From Opitutaceae bacterium (lineage in GTDB: Bacteria > Verrucomicrobiota > Verrucomicrobiia > Opitutales > Opitutaceae), in assembly GCA_003164715.1 (NCBI GenBank), contig PLTZ01000012.1, positions 1-37,620 of the forward strand: a DNA stretch of 37,620 nucleotides, in the 5' to 3' direction. The first letter of the stretch is position 1; the number at the start of each line of letters is the position of its first letter. Below, in pieces: positions 16,194 to 24,590 of the stretch. The position numbers and the translations under genes were made by a program. The notes beneath the pieces were generated by a model that searched no databases, was not told where the DNA came from, and worked only from the letters and a program-made list of their open reading frames with translations.

Positions 16194-16832
16194 TCAGGCG
16201 GAGCGCGCGACGGGCGCCTGCGCCGTCGGCATGGGCGGGTTGGTCTGGGGGACGGGAGCGGCCGGTGCCGCCGCCGGCTCGCCGGCGATCGGGAACGGGG
16301 CCTTGGAGCTCGTCGGGCTTCCGATGCGGTCCAGGTGCTCTGCGATGCCCTCAAGCGTCGTCCCGAACCAGAGGATGGGCCCTTCGTAGTGCTTCTCCCA
16401 GTAAGTGCGCACGGCCGGGCTCAGGTAGTACGCCGAGGCGATGAACGTGAAGTCCTCCTCCTGGTCGAAGGGCACCGACCAGGTCGCCCAGCAGGCGTCC
16501 ATGTCCAGGCCCTTCTTCGTGTCGTCGGGGGGATCGTATCCCCGCAGGTCGACCAGGCCCAGGCCCTCGGTCTCCACAAGGTGTTGCAGGACATCCTCCT
16601 CCCGGATGACCTTCAGCTCATAGGCAAGGACGCCGAGGACGGTGGCCTGGCGGGGCTGGTTCGTCGCGATGATGTCGAGCAGCCGCTCGTTCGCCTTCTC
16701 CAGGTCCTCTATCTTCACAAGGTTGTGCTCGACCAGCCCGGCGCCAAGCAGCCGGTTGGCTCGCATCATCAGCGAGCGGTTCTCGGGCGACATTGTGGGT
16801 CCTGTGGCCAAGGTTCCTGTAGTATGTGTCAC
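16194..16832 (-). CDS. GspE N-terminal (MshEN-like) domain protein
   Basis: This 212-residue protein lacks ATPase motifs. Residues 25-150 resemble the MshEN/GspE-N helical domain: [20 protein letters not shown], then [20 protein letters not shown], then [14 protein letters not shown]. MshEN domains in some homologues bind cyclic di-GMP; whether the ligand residues are kept is not clear. The tail is Pro/Ala-rich. It is encoded directly upstream of the GspE/PilB ATPase, so it is a likely partner or regulator of that machine. The GTG at 16832 overlaps the obgE stop as GTGA; an ATG at 16793 is the alternative start. Confidence 0.65.
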   Translation of the reverse strand: MTHTTGTLATGPTMSPENRSLMMRANRLLGAGLVEHNLVKIEDLEKANERLLDIIATNQPRQATVLGVLAYELKVIREEDVLQHLVETEGLGLVDLRGYDPPDDTKKGLDMDACWATWSVPFDQEEDFTFIASAYYLSPAVRTYWEKHYEGPILWFGTTLEGIAEHLDRIGSPTSSKAPFPIAGEPAAAPAAPVPQTNPPMPTAQAPVARSA

Positions 16833-17866
16833 GCGGCTGCGGCTGGCGACACCTTTTCCTTTCGGCGAAGGGCGCTCACCCGACTCAGCAGCTCCGTCTT
16901 TAACTCCTCCAGCCCCGTGCCTTCAAGGCATGAAATTTCAAGGGCGTCCACCCTGAAGCGGCGCTTGAACTTTCTCAGGTTCGCGGGCGCGGCGGGCAGG
17001 TCCATCTTGTTGGCCGCCACGAGCCTCGCCTTCTTCAGAAGCGACGGATCGTAAAGCTTCAACTCGTTGAGCAGCTGGCGGTAATCTTCCCCGGGGTCGC
17101 GTCCGTCGTTGCCGGCCATGTCGACGATGATCAGGAGCACGGCGCAGCGCTCCACGTGCCGCAGGAACCGGTGCCCGAGCCCGCGGTTCTCGCTCGCCCC
17201 CTCGATCAGCCCCGGGATGTCGGCGAGAAGCAGGCGCCGGTCGCCCCGGACCTCGTCCGGGAATTCGATCACTCCGATCTGGGGGTGCAGGGTCGTGAAT
17301 GGGTACGCCGCCGTCTTTGGATGGGCCTTCGTGATGGCGTTGGTGAGGGACGACTTGCCCGCGTTCGGGAAGCCCACCAGCCCCACGTCGGCGATCGACT
17401 TGAGGACGAGGCGGTACTCGCCCCGCTCGCCCGCCTGACCGGGATTGGCGCGGCTCGGCGCCCGGTTCGTCGAGGTTTTGAAGTGGGTGTTTCCCCAGCC
17501 GCCGTTGCCCCCCTTGCAGAGGACGACGCGCTGGCCGTCCAGGATAAGCTCGGCCACGACCTTGCCGGTCGCCACATCGGTGACGATCGTCCCCAGGGGC
17601 AGCCGCAGCTCGGCGTCGCGCCCCTCCTTGCCGTTGCAGTCCTTCCCGAGCCCGTGCTCTCCGCGGCCCGCCTTCCAGTGCGGCTTGAACTTGAAGTCCA
17701 CCAAGTTGTTCGTGTCGTGCGAGCCGACGAGGACGACGTCGCCGCCGGCCCCCCCGTCGCCGCCGTTGGGCCCTCCCCAGGGCTCGTATTTTTCACGGCG
17801 GAAGGAGACGCAGCCGCGCCCGCCGTCGCCGGCAGTGGCCTTTATGACGCATTCATCGACAAACAT
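16829..17866 (-). CDS. obgE: GTPase Obg/CgtA
   Basis: This 345-residue ribosome-associated GTPase acts in 50S assembly and stress control. The glycine-rich Obg domain is at residues 1-157 (MFVDECVIKATAGDGGRGCV and repeated GGxGG elements). The G domain follows with G1 GFPNAGKSSL near 165, G3 DIPGLIEGASENRGLGHRFL and G4 NKMD. The C-terminal OCT domain found in some Obg proteins is absent, as in many bacteria. It starts 30 bp after ftsZ. Confidence 0.96.
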   Translation of the reverse strand: MFVDECVIKATAGDGGRGCVSFRREKYEPWGGPNGGDGGAGGDVVLVGSHDTNNLVDFKFKPHWKAGRGEHGLGKDCNGKEGRDAELRLPLGTIVTDVATGKVVAELILDGQRVVLCKGGNGGWGNTHFKTSTNRAPSRANPGQAGERGEYRLVLKSIADVGLVGFPNAGKSSLTNAITKAHPKTAAYPFTTLHPQIGVIEFPDEVRGDRRLLLADIPGLIEGASENRGLGHRFLRHVERCAVLLIIVDMAGNDGRDPGEDYRQLLNELKLYDPSLLKKARLVAANKMDLPAAPANLRKFKRRFRVDALEISCLEGTGLEELKTELLSRVSALRRKEKVSPAAAA

Positions 17867-17896
17867 GGGTGCAGCCTACCTATATGCGCCTCGGGA

Positions 17897-19141
17897 TCAA
17901 ATCGCGATCTTGATCCCCTTGCGCAGGTAGGTCGGCACGTCCAGGTCCTGCCCGTCGAAAAGGTTGCGGTCGGTGCGCTCGAACTGCCCGCGGCTCTCGA
18001 CCTCGCCGAAGCCGAACTCGTCCTGCTTCGCCTTCTGGGCCGGGGTCGTGGGCGCCTCCTGCGGGGCGGCCGCGGGGCCCTCCTGGCCCTGTGCCTGCTC
18101 CTCCGGGTGCGCCGCCAGGCGCATCCGCGCGGGCGCCGGGCGCCGGACGCCGGGGCCGCGGGTGCCCATGTCGCTCGCCCCCAGCACCGAGATCTCGACC
18201 CGGCCCTGCATCGCTTCGTCAATCACCGCCCCCATGATGATGTGCGAGTCGCGCCCGAACTGCTCGGCGATCGCCGTCATGATCACGTTCACCTTCGGAA
18301 GCGTCAGGTCGGTCCCCCCCGTGATGTTGACCAGCAGCCGGTCCGCCTTCCTGGAGAACTCGGGCGTGTGGAGCAGCGGGCAGAGCTTGAGGTCGGCAAT
18401 CGCCTCCTCGGCCGCGTTCTCGCCCGCGCCCTCGGCGAGGCCGAAAAGCGTCTTGGCGCCGCGGTTCTGGAAGGCCTGGCGCAGCGTCGCGAAGTCCACG
18501 TTGATGAGCCCCGTCCTCGAGAGCATCGACCAGATGGACTTCACGCCCCTGCCGATCCACTCGTCGGCGCGGGCGAAAGAGTCGAGGACGGTCTCGTTGT
18601 CGGCCGCCTCCTGCAGGAGGATGTCGTTCGGCAGCGGGATGACTGCGTCGCACGCCCTCCTGAGCGCGGCGAGCCCCTCCTCGGCCTGCTTGAGCCGGCG
18701 GCCCCCCTCGAAGCTGAACGGGAGCGTCACGAAGGCGATCACGAGGGCCCCCTCCGCGGACGCGATCTCGGCCACGATCGGCGAGGCCCCCCCGCCGGTC
18801 CCGCCGCCCATGCCGGCGATGATGAAGACCAGGTCGCAATCCTTCACCACCTTCGCGATCTTCTCGCGATCGTCCTCGGCGGCCTGCCGCCCGAGGTCGG
18901 GGTCGCCGCCCGCCCCGAGGCCGCGCGTCGTGCCCATCCCGATCAGGACCTTGTCCTGGACGGGCGAGCTCGCCAGGGCCTGGCTGTCCGTGTTCACGAC
19001 GGCGAGCTGCAGGCGCTCGAGGCTCTCCATCTTCAGGCGGTCGACGGCGTTGGACCCCGCCCCGCCGACGCCCACCAGCTTGATGGCGACGTTGCGGTCG
19101 CAGAGGGCCTGGGGCTCAAGGGGAAGTTCGTTCGGGTTCAC
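17897..19141 (-). CDS. ftsZ: Cell division GTPase FtsZ, divergent active-site residues
   Basis: This 414-residue protein forms the division ring. KLVGVGGAGSNAVDRL (21-36) opens the GTP-binding domain. The tubulin signature reads GGGTGGGAS (112-120), where most FtsZ proteins have GGGTGTGAA. The T7 synergy loop reads GLINVDFATLRQ: Asp216 is kept, but Thr219 replaces the second Asp (E. coli Asp212) that is needed for GTP hydrolysis by the neighbouring subunit. The C-terminal linker is Ala/Gln/Pro-rich, and the tail DVPTYLRKGIKI matches the conserved FtsA-binding peptide. GTG 19141 overlaps the ftsA stop as GTGA, fixing the start; a longer upstream frame lies inside ftsA. Context leaves little doubt about identity. 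Confidence 0.95.
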   Translation of the reverse strand: MNPNELPLEPQALCDRNVAIKLVGVGGAGSNAVDRLKMESLERLQLAVVNTDSQALASSPVQDKVLIGMGTTRGLGAGGDPDLGRQAAEDDREKIAKVVKDCDLVFIIAGMGGGTGGGASPIVAEIASAEGALVIAFVTLPFSFEGGRRLKQAEEGLAALRRACDAVIPLPNDILLQEAADNETVLDSFARADEWIGRGVKSIWSMLSRTGLINVDFATLRQAFQNRGAKTLFGLAEGAGENAAEEAIADLKLCPLLHTPEFSRKADRLLVNITGGTDLTLPKVNVIMTAIAEQFGRDSHIIMGAVIDEAMQGRVEISVLGASDMGTRGPGVRRPAPARMRLAAHPEEQAQGQEGPAAAPQEAPTTPAQKAKQDEFGFGEVESRGQFERTDRNLFDGQDLDVPTYLRKGIKIAI

Positions 19142-20352
19142 GTTGGTGCGAAGAGGCGCGACACGTTGTGCAGGAACCCTCCCTTGCGCCGCGTCGCGGC
19201 GGCGTTGTCGCTGAGCGAGCTGACGCCGTAGTAGAGGATGCCGAGCGCCGTGTGGTATCCCGGGTCCCGGAGGTTCTCGTTGACCCATGTGGGTGCCTCG
19301 CCGAGGCGTGCCGAGGTGCCGAACACCTTGGACGCGCACTCCACGAGCGCGGGCATCTTGGCGGCGCCCCCGGTCAGGACCACGCCCCCGGCGCAGGCCT
19401 CCGGGGAGAACGCGTGGCCCAGCCGCCTTTTCACGACGTCCAGGAGCTCCCACGCACGCGCCGCGGTGACGCTCTCGATCGCGTGCCGCGAGAACTGCCG
19501 GTCGCCGATGGCGAAGTTCCCGTCCAGCCAGACCTTCTCGCCCTTGTCGCGCGCCTGGGAGACGGCGCGCCCGAAGCGCAGCTTCAGCTTCTCGGCCTGG
19601 CCCTCGGTGAGCCTGAGCCCGATGCTCAGGTCGTTGGTGAAATGGGCCCCTCCCACCGCGAGGACACCCGTCGTGTGGGGCGCGCCGTTGCGGTAGAGCA
19701 CGTAGTCGGTCGTCCCCGCGCCGATGTCGATCGCCAGCACGCCGTTCTGGCGCTCCTCCATGCTCGTCACCATGTGCCCGGATGCCAGGCTCGAAAGGAC
19801 GAGCTCGCGTACCTCGAGGTTGAAGCCCCGGATGACGTGGATGTTGTCGGCAAGCCGCTGCTCCTGCCCGTGCACGGTCCAGTAGCCGACCTCGAGCTTC
19901 TGGCCCACCAGGTTCTCCGGGGACGTCGGGACCAGCCGCCCGTCGACCCGGAACGGCCTGCGGATGTTGTGGACCACCATGCGGCCGAGCGGAAGGTCCT
20001 TGGCCTTCGCGAGGTCGCAGACGGTCCTGATGTCATCCATCTCGATCATGTTGTCAGCCGCCTTAACGTTGACGGAGGCCTCGTTGTAGAATCCCTCGAG
20101 GTGGCCCCCGGTCTGCGCCAGGTAGACATGGTCGATCCGCTCGTTGGCGTCGCGCTCGGCGATCTCCAGGGCGTTGTGCGTGCACTCGGTGGCGGCCCGG
20201 AAGTCCACGACCGAGCCCTTGATGACGCCCCGGGACGTGCTCTCGCCGCAGCCGATGATGGCGATCTCGCGGCCGGTGTACTCGCCGACGAGCGCGGTGA
20301 TCTTGGAGGTTCCGATTTCGACGGCGCCTATGAAGGTGGTCTTAGAGCTCAC
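19138..20352 (-). CDS. ftsA: Cell division protein FtsA
   Basis: This 404-residue actin-like protein tethers FtsZ to the membrane. IGAVEIGTSKITALVGE (8-24) is the first phosphate loop, IDIGAGTTDYVLYRNG (near 210) the second, and GVVLTGGAAKMPALVE the adenosine motif. The C terminus KGGFLHNVSRLFA can form the amphipathic membrane-targeting helix. Its GTG start at 20352 lies 11 bp inside ftsQ, and its stop overlaps the ftsZ start. Confidence 0.96.
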   Translation of the reverse strand: MSSKTTFIGAVEIGTSKITALVGEYTGREIAIIGCGESTSRGVIKGSVVDFRAATECTHNALEIAERDANERIDHVYLAQTGGHLEGFYNEASVNVKAADNMIEMDDIRTVCDLAKAKDLPLGRMVVHNIRRPFRVDGRLVPTSPENLVGQKLEVGYWTVHGQEQRLADNIHVIRGFNLEVRELVLSSLASGHMVTSMEERQNGVLAIDIGAGTTDYVLYRNGAPHTTGVLAVGGAHFTNDLSIGLRLTEGQAEKLKLRFGRAVSQARDKGEKVWLDGNFAIGDRQFSRHAIESVTAARAWELLDVVKRRLGHAFSPEACAGGVVLTGGAAKMPALVECASKVFGTSARLGEAPTWVNENLRDPGYHTALGILYYGVSSLSDNAAATRRKGGFLHNVSRLFAPT

Positions 20353-21349
20353 GGTGGGTGTCTGCGCGGAGGCTGGAGAACGCCGGGAAGGCGATGACCG
20401 GGTTCGACGATCCCGGGGCCACCGCAGTGTTGACCGGGGGCTCGGAGAGCGCCGGGGCCGCCTTTCCGTAGGCGACTGGCACCTGCGAGCCGAGGGCGAG
20501 ATTCACCTCACGCAGGGGCCGCGTTGGGTCCGTCGAATCGTCGACGAGGAGGTCCAGCCGGGCGATCTGCCTCAGGTAGTCCTCCCGTGTCCCGAAGACG
20601 ACCCTCATGCCGTCGCGCGTGCGCACCTCAATCTCGCCGTCCGACGCCAAGCGGGCCATCGAGATGACCTGCCAGCTGCGGTAAAGGTTCTCCGCCTCGA
20701 GCTTGGCGGCGCCGAGCAGGTCCGAGACCGCCCTCATGCCGCCTATCGGGACAAACGATCCGCCGGAGCGCACGAGCCGGACGCCGTCGAGCCAAGGCAG
20801 CGTGGCCTCCATCGCCGGGTCGAAGCCCTTGCCCGCGAAGGCGACCCCGTCCCTGGAGACGAGCAGCATCGCGGGGGTGCCGCCTGCCGCCTGGGCCATC
20901 AGCCTCGCGACGGGCGACCTCTCGGAGATGCGCACGGTGAGCCGGTCGGGGAAATTCCGGGCGATCGCCGCGGAGCTCACCTGGGCGTCCGCGAGCACCC
21001 TCAGGCGAAGCTCGTTCAAGTCGAGGCCCATGAGCGTCGCGTCCTGGGGTATGGCGAGGGTGCGCGCCAGCCAGTTCTGGTCGAGGACCCCGTCCGTCAC
21101 GAGGACAAGCCTGCGGACGCGGTCGGACTTCGCCGCCGAGGGCATCGAGTCGGGGTTCTCGCGGAGCACGGCCGCCATCTCCCATGCGCCCCAGGCCACG
21201 GTGCCGGCGGCCAGGACGCCAAGGATCGCGCGCGTCACCCCCATCGCGAGGCGCCGGCGCCCCTCGCGCGACATTGCGCGAGGCCTCACCTCCTGGGGAA
21301 TCTCCCTCCAGGAACGGGTCTCGGGCATGGTATGGGTGTCTTTGCTCAT
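20342..21349 (-). CDS. ftsQ: Cell division protein FtsQ (DivIB)
   Basis: The 335-residue protein has a cytosolic basic N terminus, one membrane helix (about 37-57) and a periplasmic POTRA-like region: LDLNELRLRVLADAQVSSAA then IARNFPDRLTVRISERSPVA. A beta domain follows, with VRTRDGMRVVFGTREDYLRQ. FtsQ bridges early and late divisome proteins. Sequence conservation is low, as usual for the family, so position between ddl and ftsA is part of the evidence. ATG 21349 overlaps the ddl stop (ATGA). The last 60 residues are Pro/Ala/Ser-rich. Confidence 0.88.
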   Translation of the reverse strand: MSKDTHTMPETRSWREIPQEVRPRAMSREGRRRLAMGVTRAILGVLAAGTVAWGAWEMAAVLRENPDSMPSAAKSDRVRRLVLVTDGVLDQNWLARTLAIPQDATLMGLDLNELRLRVLADAQVSSAAIARNFPDRLTVRISERSPVARLMAQAAGGTPAMLLVSRDGVAFAGKGFDPAMEATLPWLDGVRLVRSGGSFVPIGGMRAVSDLLGAAKLEAENLYRSWQVISMARLASDGEIEVRTRDGMRVVFGTREDYLRQIARLDLLVDDSTDPTRPLREVNLALGSQVPVAYGKAAPALSEPPVNTAVAPGSSNPVIAFPAFSSLRADTHREL

Positions 21350-22281
21350 GGACGGCGCGAGGCATTGCCGAGACGAAAACGCTCCACCGCGGGCAGCACC
21401 ATCTCCCTGACCAAGGCCGCGAAATCCAGTCCCGCGCATCGAGCGCACATCGGCAGCAGGCTCGTGTCCTTCATGCCAGGAAGCGTGTTGATTTCGAGCA
21501 AAAACGGCTCGCCCTTCGCGGAAACCATGAAGTCCACGCGCGCGTAGTCGCGGCACCCGCACGCGGCGAAGGCCGTCTCCGCCGCGCGCCGGACCTCGGC
21601 GTCGAGCGCCCCGTCAAGGGGCGCCGGGGCGACGTACTCGGTCGAGCCCTTCGTGTACTTGCTCGCGTAGTCGTAGACGCCGGACCTTGGCCGGATCTCG
21701 ACGGTGCCCAGGGCGCGGCCCCTGAGGATGCCCACGGAGAGCTCCCTGCCCTCGATCCTGCGCTCGGCGATCCAGCGTCCGGCGGTGATCGAGCCGAGCG
21801 CCGCCTCGAGCCCGGCGCGGTCCCCGACCAGGTGCAGGCCGACGCTGCTGCCCTCGCTGTTGGGTTTGACGACGATGCTCGTGCCCAGCCGCCCCTCCAC
21901 GTCCGCGGCCGCGGGCTTCGAAGCCGCGTCAAACGCGATCCCGTCGACGACCGGCACGCCGTGCCCGGACACCGTCCGCTTGGTGAGCGCCTTGTCCATC
22001 GTGAGCGCGCTCGAGGCGGCGTCGCAGCCGGCGTAGGCGCCGCCGACCGCGTCGAGCAGGCGCTGCATGCCCCCGTCCTCGCCAAAGGTCCCATGGAGCG
22101 TCGAGAACACGACGTGCCGGGCGGGATCGTAGCCGTCGGGAAGGGCGTTGGCCACAACGGGGAACAGCCGCGTCGTGAACGACCGAGCGAGCGCGAGCGC
22201 GCAGGCCGCGCCGGATCCCGTCGACACCTCCTTCTCGGAGGAGGTTCCCCCCGCAAACACGGCGACCACGGGCGAGTTCAC
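21346..22281 (-). CDS. ddl: D-alanine--D-alanine ligase
   Basis: This 311-residue ATP-grasp enzyme makes the D-Ala-D-Ala dipeptide used by MurF. VAVFAGGTSSEKEVSTGSG marks the N terminus, STLHGTFGEDGGMQ the substrate loop, VVKPNSEGSSVG the ATP-grasp lid, and EINTLPGMKDTSLLPM the metal site and omega loop. The GTG at 22281 overlaps the murC-murB stop (GTGA). In Chlamydia the adjacent murC is fused to ddl; here ddl is separate and murC is fused to murB instead. Confidence 0.96.
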   Translation of the reverse strand: MNSPVVAVFAGGTSSEKEVSTGSGAACALALARSFTTRLFPVVANALPDGYDPARHVVFSTLHGTFGEDGGMQRLLDAVGGAYAGCDAASSALTMDKALTKRTVSGHGVPVVDGIAFDAASKPAAADVEGRLGTSIVVKPNSEGSSVGLHLVGDRAGLEAALGSITAGRWIAERRIEGRELSVGILRGRALGTVEIRPRSGVYDYASKYTKGSTEYVAPAPLDGALDAEVRRAAETAFAACGCRDYARVDFMVSAKGEPFLLEINTLPGMKDTSLLPMCARCAGLDFAALVREMVLPAVERFRLGNASRRP

Positions 22282-24590
22282 AGGACGTCCCTCCAGTCCT
22301 TCCCGTAGAGGAGCACCTCCAGCTCCAGGTCCACTCCCCTTGCCTTGCTTACCTCGGCCCGCACGCGCCTTACGAGCTCGAGCACGTCGGCGCTCGTCGC
22401 GTTCCCGCGGTTGATGACGAAGTTCGCATGGACCAGGGAGACCTCGGCGCCCCCCACCCGGGTTCCCTTCAGCCCGCACGCGTCGATCAGGCGCCCCGCC
22501 GAGTCCCCCGGCGGGTTCTTGAACATGCACCCCGCGCTCGGCTCCCTGGGCTGGGTCTCGTGGCGCCTGCGCCGGAAATCCTCGATCTTCCGGCCCACGG
22601 ACTGCGCGTCGGTCCGGGACGCCGGGTGAAGGACGGCCCCGAGCGCGATGCTCTCGCGCAGGTCCGCGCACTCGCGGTAGTCGACCTTCACCGCGTCGCG
22701 GGGCACGTTGCTGACGGCGCCGTCGGCCGACATGAGCCTGACCTCGTCGACGATGTCGAAGATCCAGCCGCCCATGGCGCCGGCGTTCATCCTGAGGGCG
22801 CCCCCGACGCTCCCGGGGATCCCCTCGAGGAATTCGAAGCCCCCGAGGCCCGCCGCGGCCGCGAGGCCGCACAGGTTCTTGAGCCGGAGCCCGGCGCCCA
22901 CCCGCACCCTGCCGTCGGGGAGCGTCTCGAAGCCGGACCATGATCTATGGGAAAGGGTAACGATGAGCCCCTCGACGCCCTCGTCGGGCACGAGGATGTT
23001 GGAGCCGCGGCCGAGTACGTAGACGGCGGCCCCGTCCTTTCTCGCCTCGGCGAGGAGCGTGCGCAGGTCCTCCTCGGTCGCCGGCTCGGCGAACAGCCGC
23101 GCGGCACCCCCGACCCGTAGCGTGGTCTTGGCGGCGAGCGGCTCCTCCCGGGTCAGCACCGTGGCGCGGGATAGCGCCGGGCGGACCCTTTCGGCGAAGC
23201 GGTCCCAGCGCAGCGAGCGCGCCGCGCCCTGCTTCACCGCGTCCACCCACGCCCGGGCCGTCTGGTCGATGTCCCCAGCCCCGACAAAGGCGACCAGATC
23301 CCCCGGCCTCGCCTCCTGCAGCAGCGCGGGAATGCAGGCCAGCCCGTGGCCCGGCAGGTAGCTGACGGGGAGCGCGGGAGCCCCCCTCTTGAGCTCGGCG
23401 TACACGTCGGCCGTCGTGCCGCCGGAGACGGGGGCCTCCCCGGCCGGATACACGTCGAGGAGGTGGACCAGGTCCGCGAGCGCCAGCGACGCCGCGAACT
23501 CGGCCTTGAAACGGGCCGTGCGGCTGTGCCGGTGGGGCTGGAACACGGCGATCAGCCTGCCGCCGGGCGCCAGCCGCCCCCTGAGGCTCGGAAGGAGCGC
23601 GCGGATCTCCGCCGGGTGGTGCGCGTAGTCCTCGATCACGGTGAGGCCGCCCTCCTCAAGGAGCACCGCCTGGCGCCTTCGCACGCCCGGGTAGTGCGCG
23701 AGCGATCCCCTTGCGGGCTCGACCCCCATCATCTGCGCGGCGGCCAGCGCCGCCGTCGCGTTCGCCCCGTTGAAATCCCCGGTGGTGCCGACGTCCACCT
23801 CGATCGGCCTGAACCGTCCGCCAAGCCGAAGGCGCATCCTGCCCTTGCCCTCGCTCTCGAGGGCGCCTGAGAAGTCCCCGCTCCTGCCGAAGGTGACGGC
23901 CGAGGGCGCCAGCCGCAGCGAGACCGGGCATGCGTCGCTCACGAGGATCGAGCCCCGGGTGCGCGCGCAGAGCGCCGCAAAGGCCACCTCGAGCTCGGAC
24001 GGACTGCGGTAGCGGTCGGGATGGTCCCAGTCGAGGTTCACGATCACCGTGATCTCCGGCGAGAATCCGTCGATCGTGCCGTCGCTCTCGTCGACCTCGG
24101 CGACGACCCACTCGTTCGAGCCGACGCCGGCCGGCGGCGTGGAGTCGTTGAACAGGCCGCCCGCCACGTACCCGGCGGGAAACCCCGCGTGGCGCAGGAC
24201 GGTGATCAGCATGGCGGTCGTCGTCGTCTTCCCGTGCGAGCCGCACACGGCGACCAGCTTCTTGCCTCGCGTCACCTCGCAGAGCATCTCGCCGCGCCTC
24301 ACCACGGGCAGCCCGCGCGCAGCCGCGGCCAGAAACGACGGGTGCGAGTCCGGGATGGCCGACGAGCGGACCACGAGGTCGGCATCGCTCGGCAGCGGGC
24401 GGACCTTAACCCCCGCCGCCGCCAGCTGTGCCGCGACCTCGGCGGAGAGGCCGTCATCCTCCCCGGACACGCTCCAGCCCGAGCGCGCGAGGTAGATCGC
24501 CAGCGGCGCGACGCCCATGCCCCCTGCGCCGAGGCAGTGCACCCGATGCACCGGCCGGCCGAAAAGCTGGGGTAATGGCGAGCCTCTCAT
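22278..24590 (-). CDS. murC/murB: MurC-MurB fusion: UDP-MurNAc--L-Ala ligase and UDP-MurNAc dehydrogenase
   Basis: This 770-residue protein joins two consecutive pathway enzymes. MurC occupies about 1-455: GAGGMGVAPLA (21-31), the ATP loop GSHGKTTTT (117-125), AEVDESDGTI and EDYAHHPAEI. MurB occupies about 462-770: TTLRVGGAARLF, YVLGRGSNILVPDEG (FAD binding), IPGSVGGALRMNAGAMG and GGAEVSLVHANFVINRG. In MurB the proton-donor serine position reads PSAGCMFKNP, with Cys688 in place of Ser. Chemically the order in the protein is the reverse of the pathway (MurB makes UDP-MurNAc, which MurC then uses). ATG 24590 overlaps murG. The fusion could channel UDP-MurNAc. Such fusions occur in the PVC group, as I recall. 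Confidence 0.95.
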   Translation of the reverse strand: MRGSPLPQLFGRPVHRVHCLGAGGMGVAPLAIYLARSGWSVSGEDDGLSAEVAAQLAAAGVKVRPLPSDADLVVRSSAIPDSHPSFLAAAARGLPVVRRGEMLCEVTRGKKLVAVCGSHGKTTTTAMLITVLRHAGFPAGYVAGGLFNDSTPPAGVGSNEWVVAEVDESDGTIDGFSPEITVIVNLDWDHPDRYRSPSELEVAFAALCARTRGSILVSDACPVSLRLAPSAVTFGRSGDFSGALESEGKGRMRLRLGGRFRPIEVDVGTTGDFNGANATAALAAAQMMGVEPARGSLAHYPGVRRRQAVLLEEGGLTVIEDYAHHPAEIRALLPSLRGRLAPGGRLIAVFQPHRHSRTARFKAEFAASLALADLVHLLDVYPAGEAPVSGGTTADVYAELKRGAPALPVSYLPGHGLACIPALLQEARPGDLVAFVGAGDIDQTARAWVDAVKQGAARSLRWDRFAERVRPALSRATVLTREEPLAAKTTLRVGGAARLFAEPATEEDLRTLLAEARKDGAAVYVLGRGSNILVPDEGVEGLIVTLSHRSWSGFETLPDGRVRVGAGLRLKNLCGLAAAAGLGGFEFLEGIPGSVGGALRMNAGAMGGWIFDIVDEVRLMSADGAVSNVPRDAVKVDYRECADLRESIALGAVLHPASRTDAQSVGRKIEDFRRRRHETQPREPSAGCMFKNPPGDSAGRLIDACGLKGTRVGGAEVSLVHANFVINRGNATSADVLELVRRVRAEVSKARGVDLELEVLLYGKDWRDVL

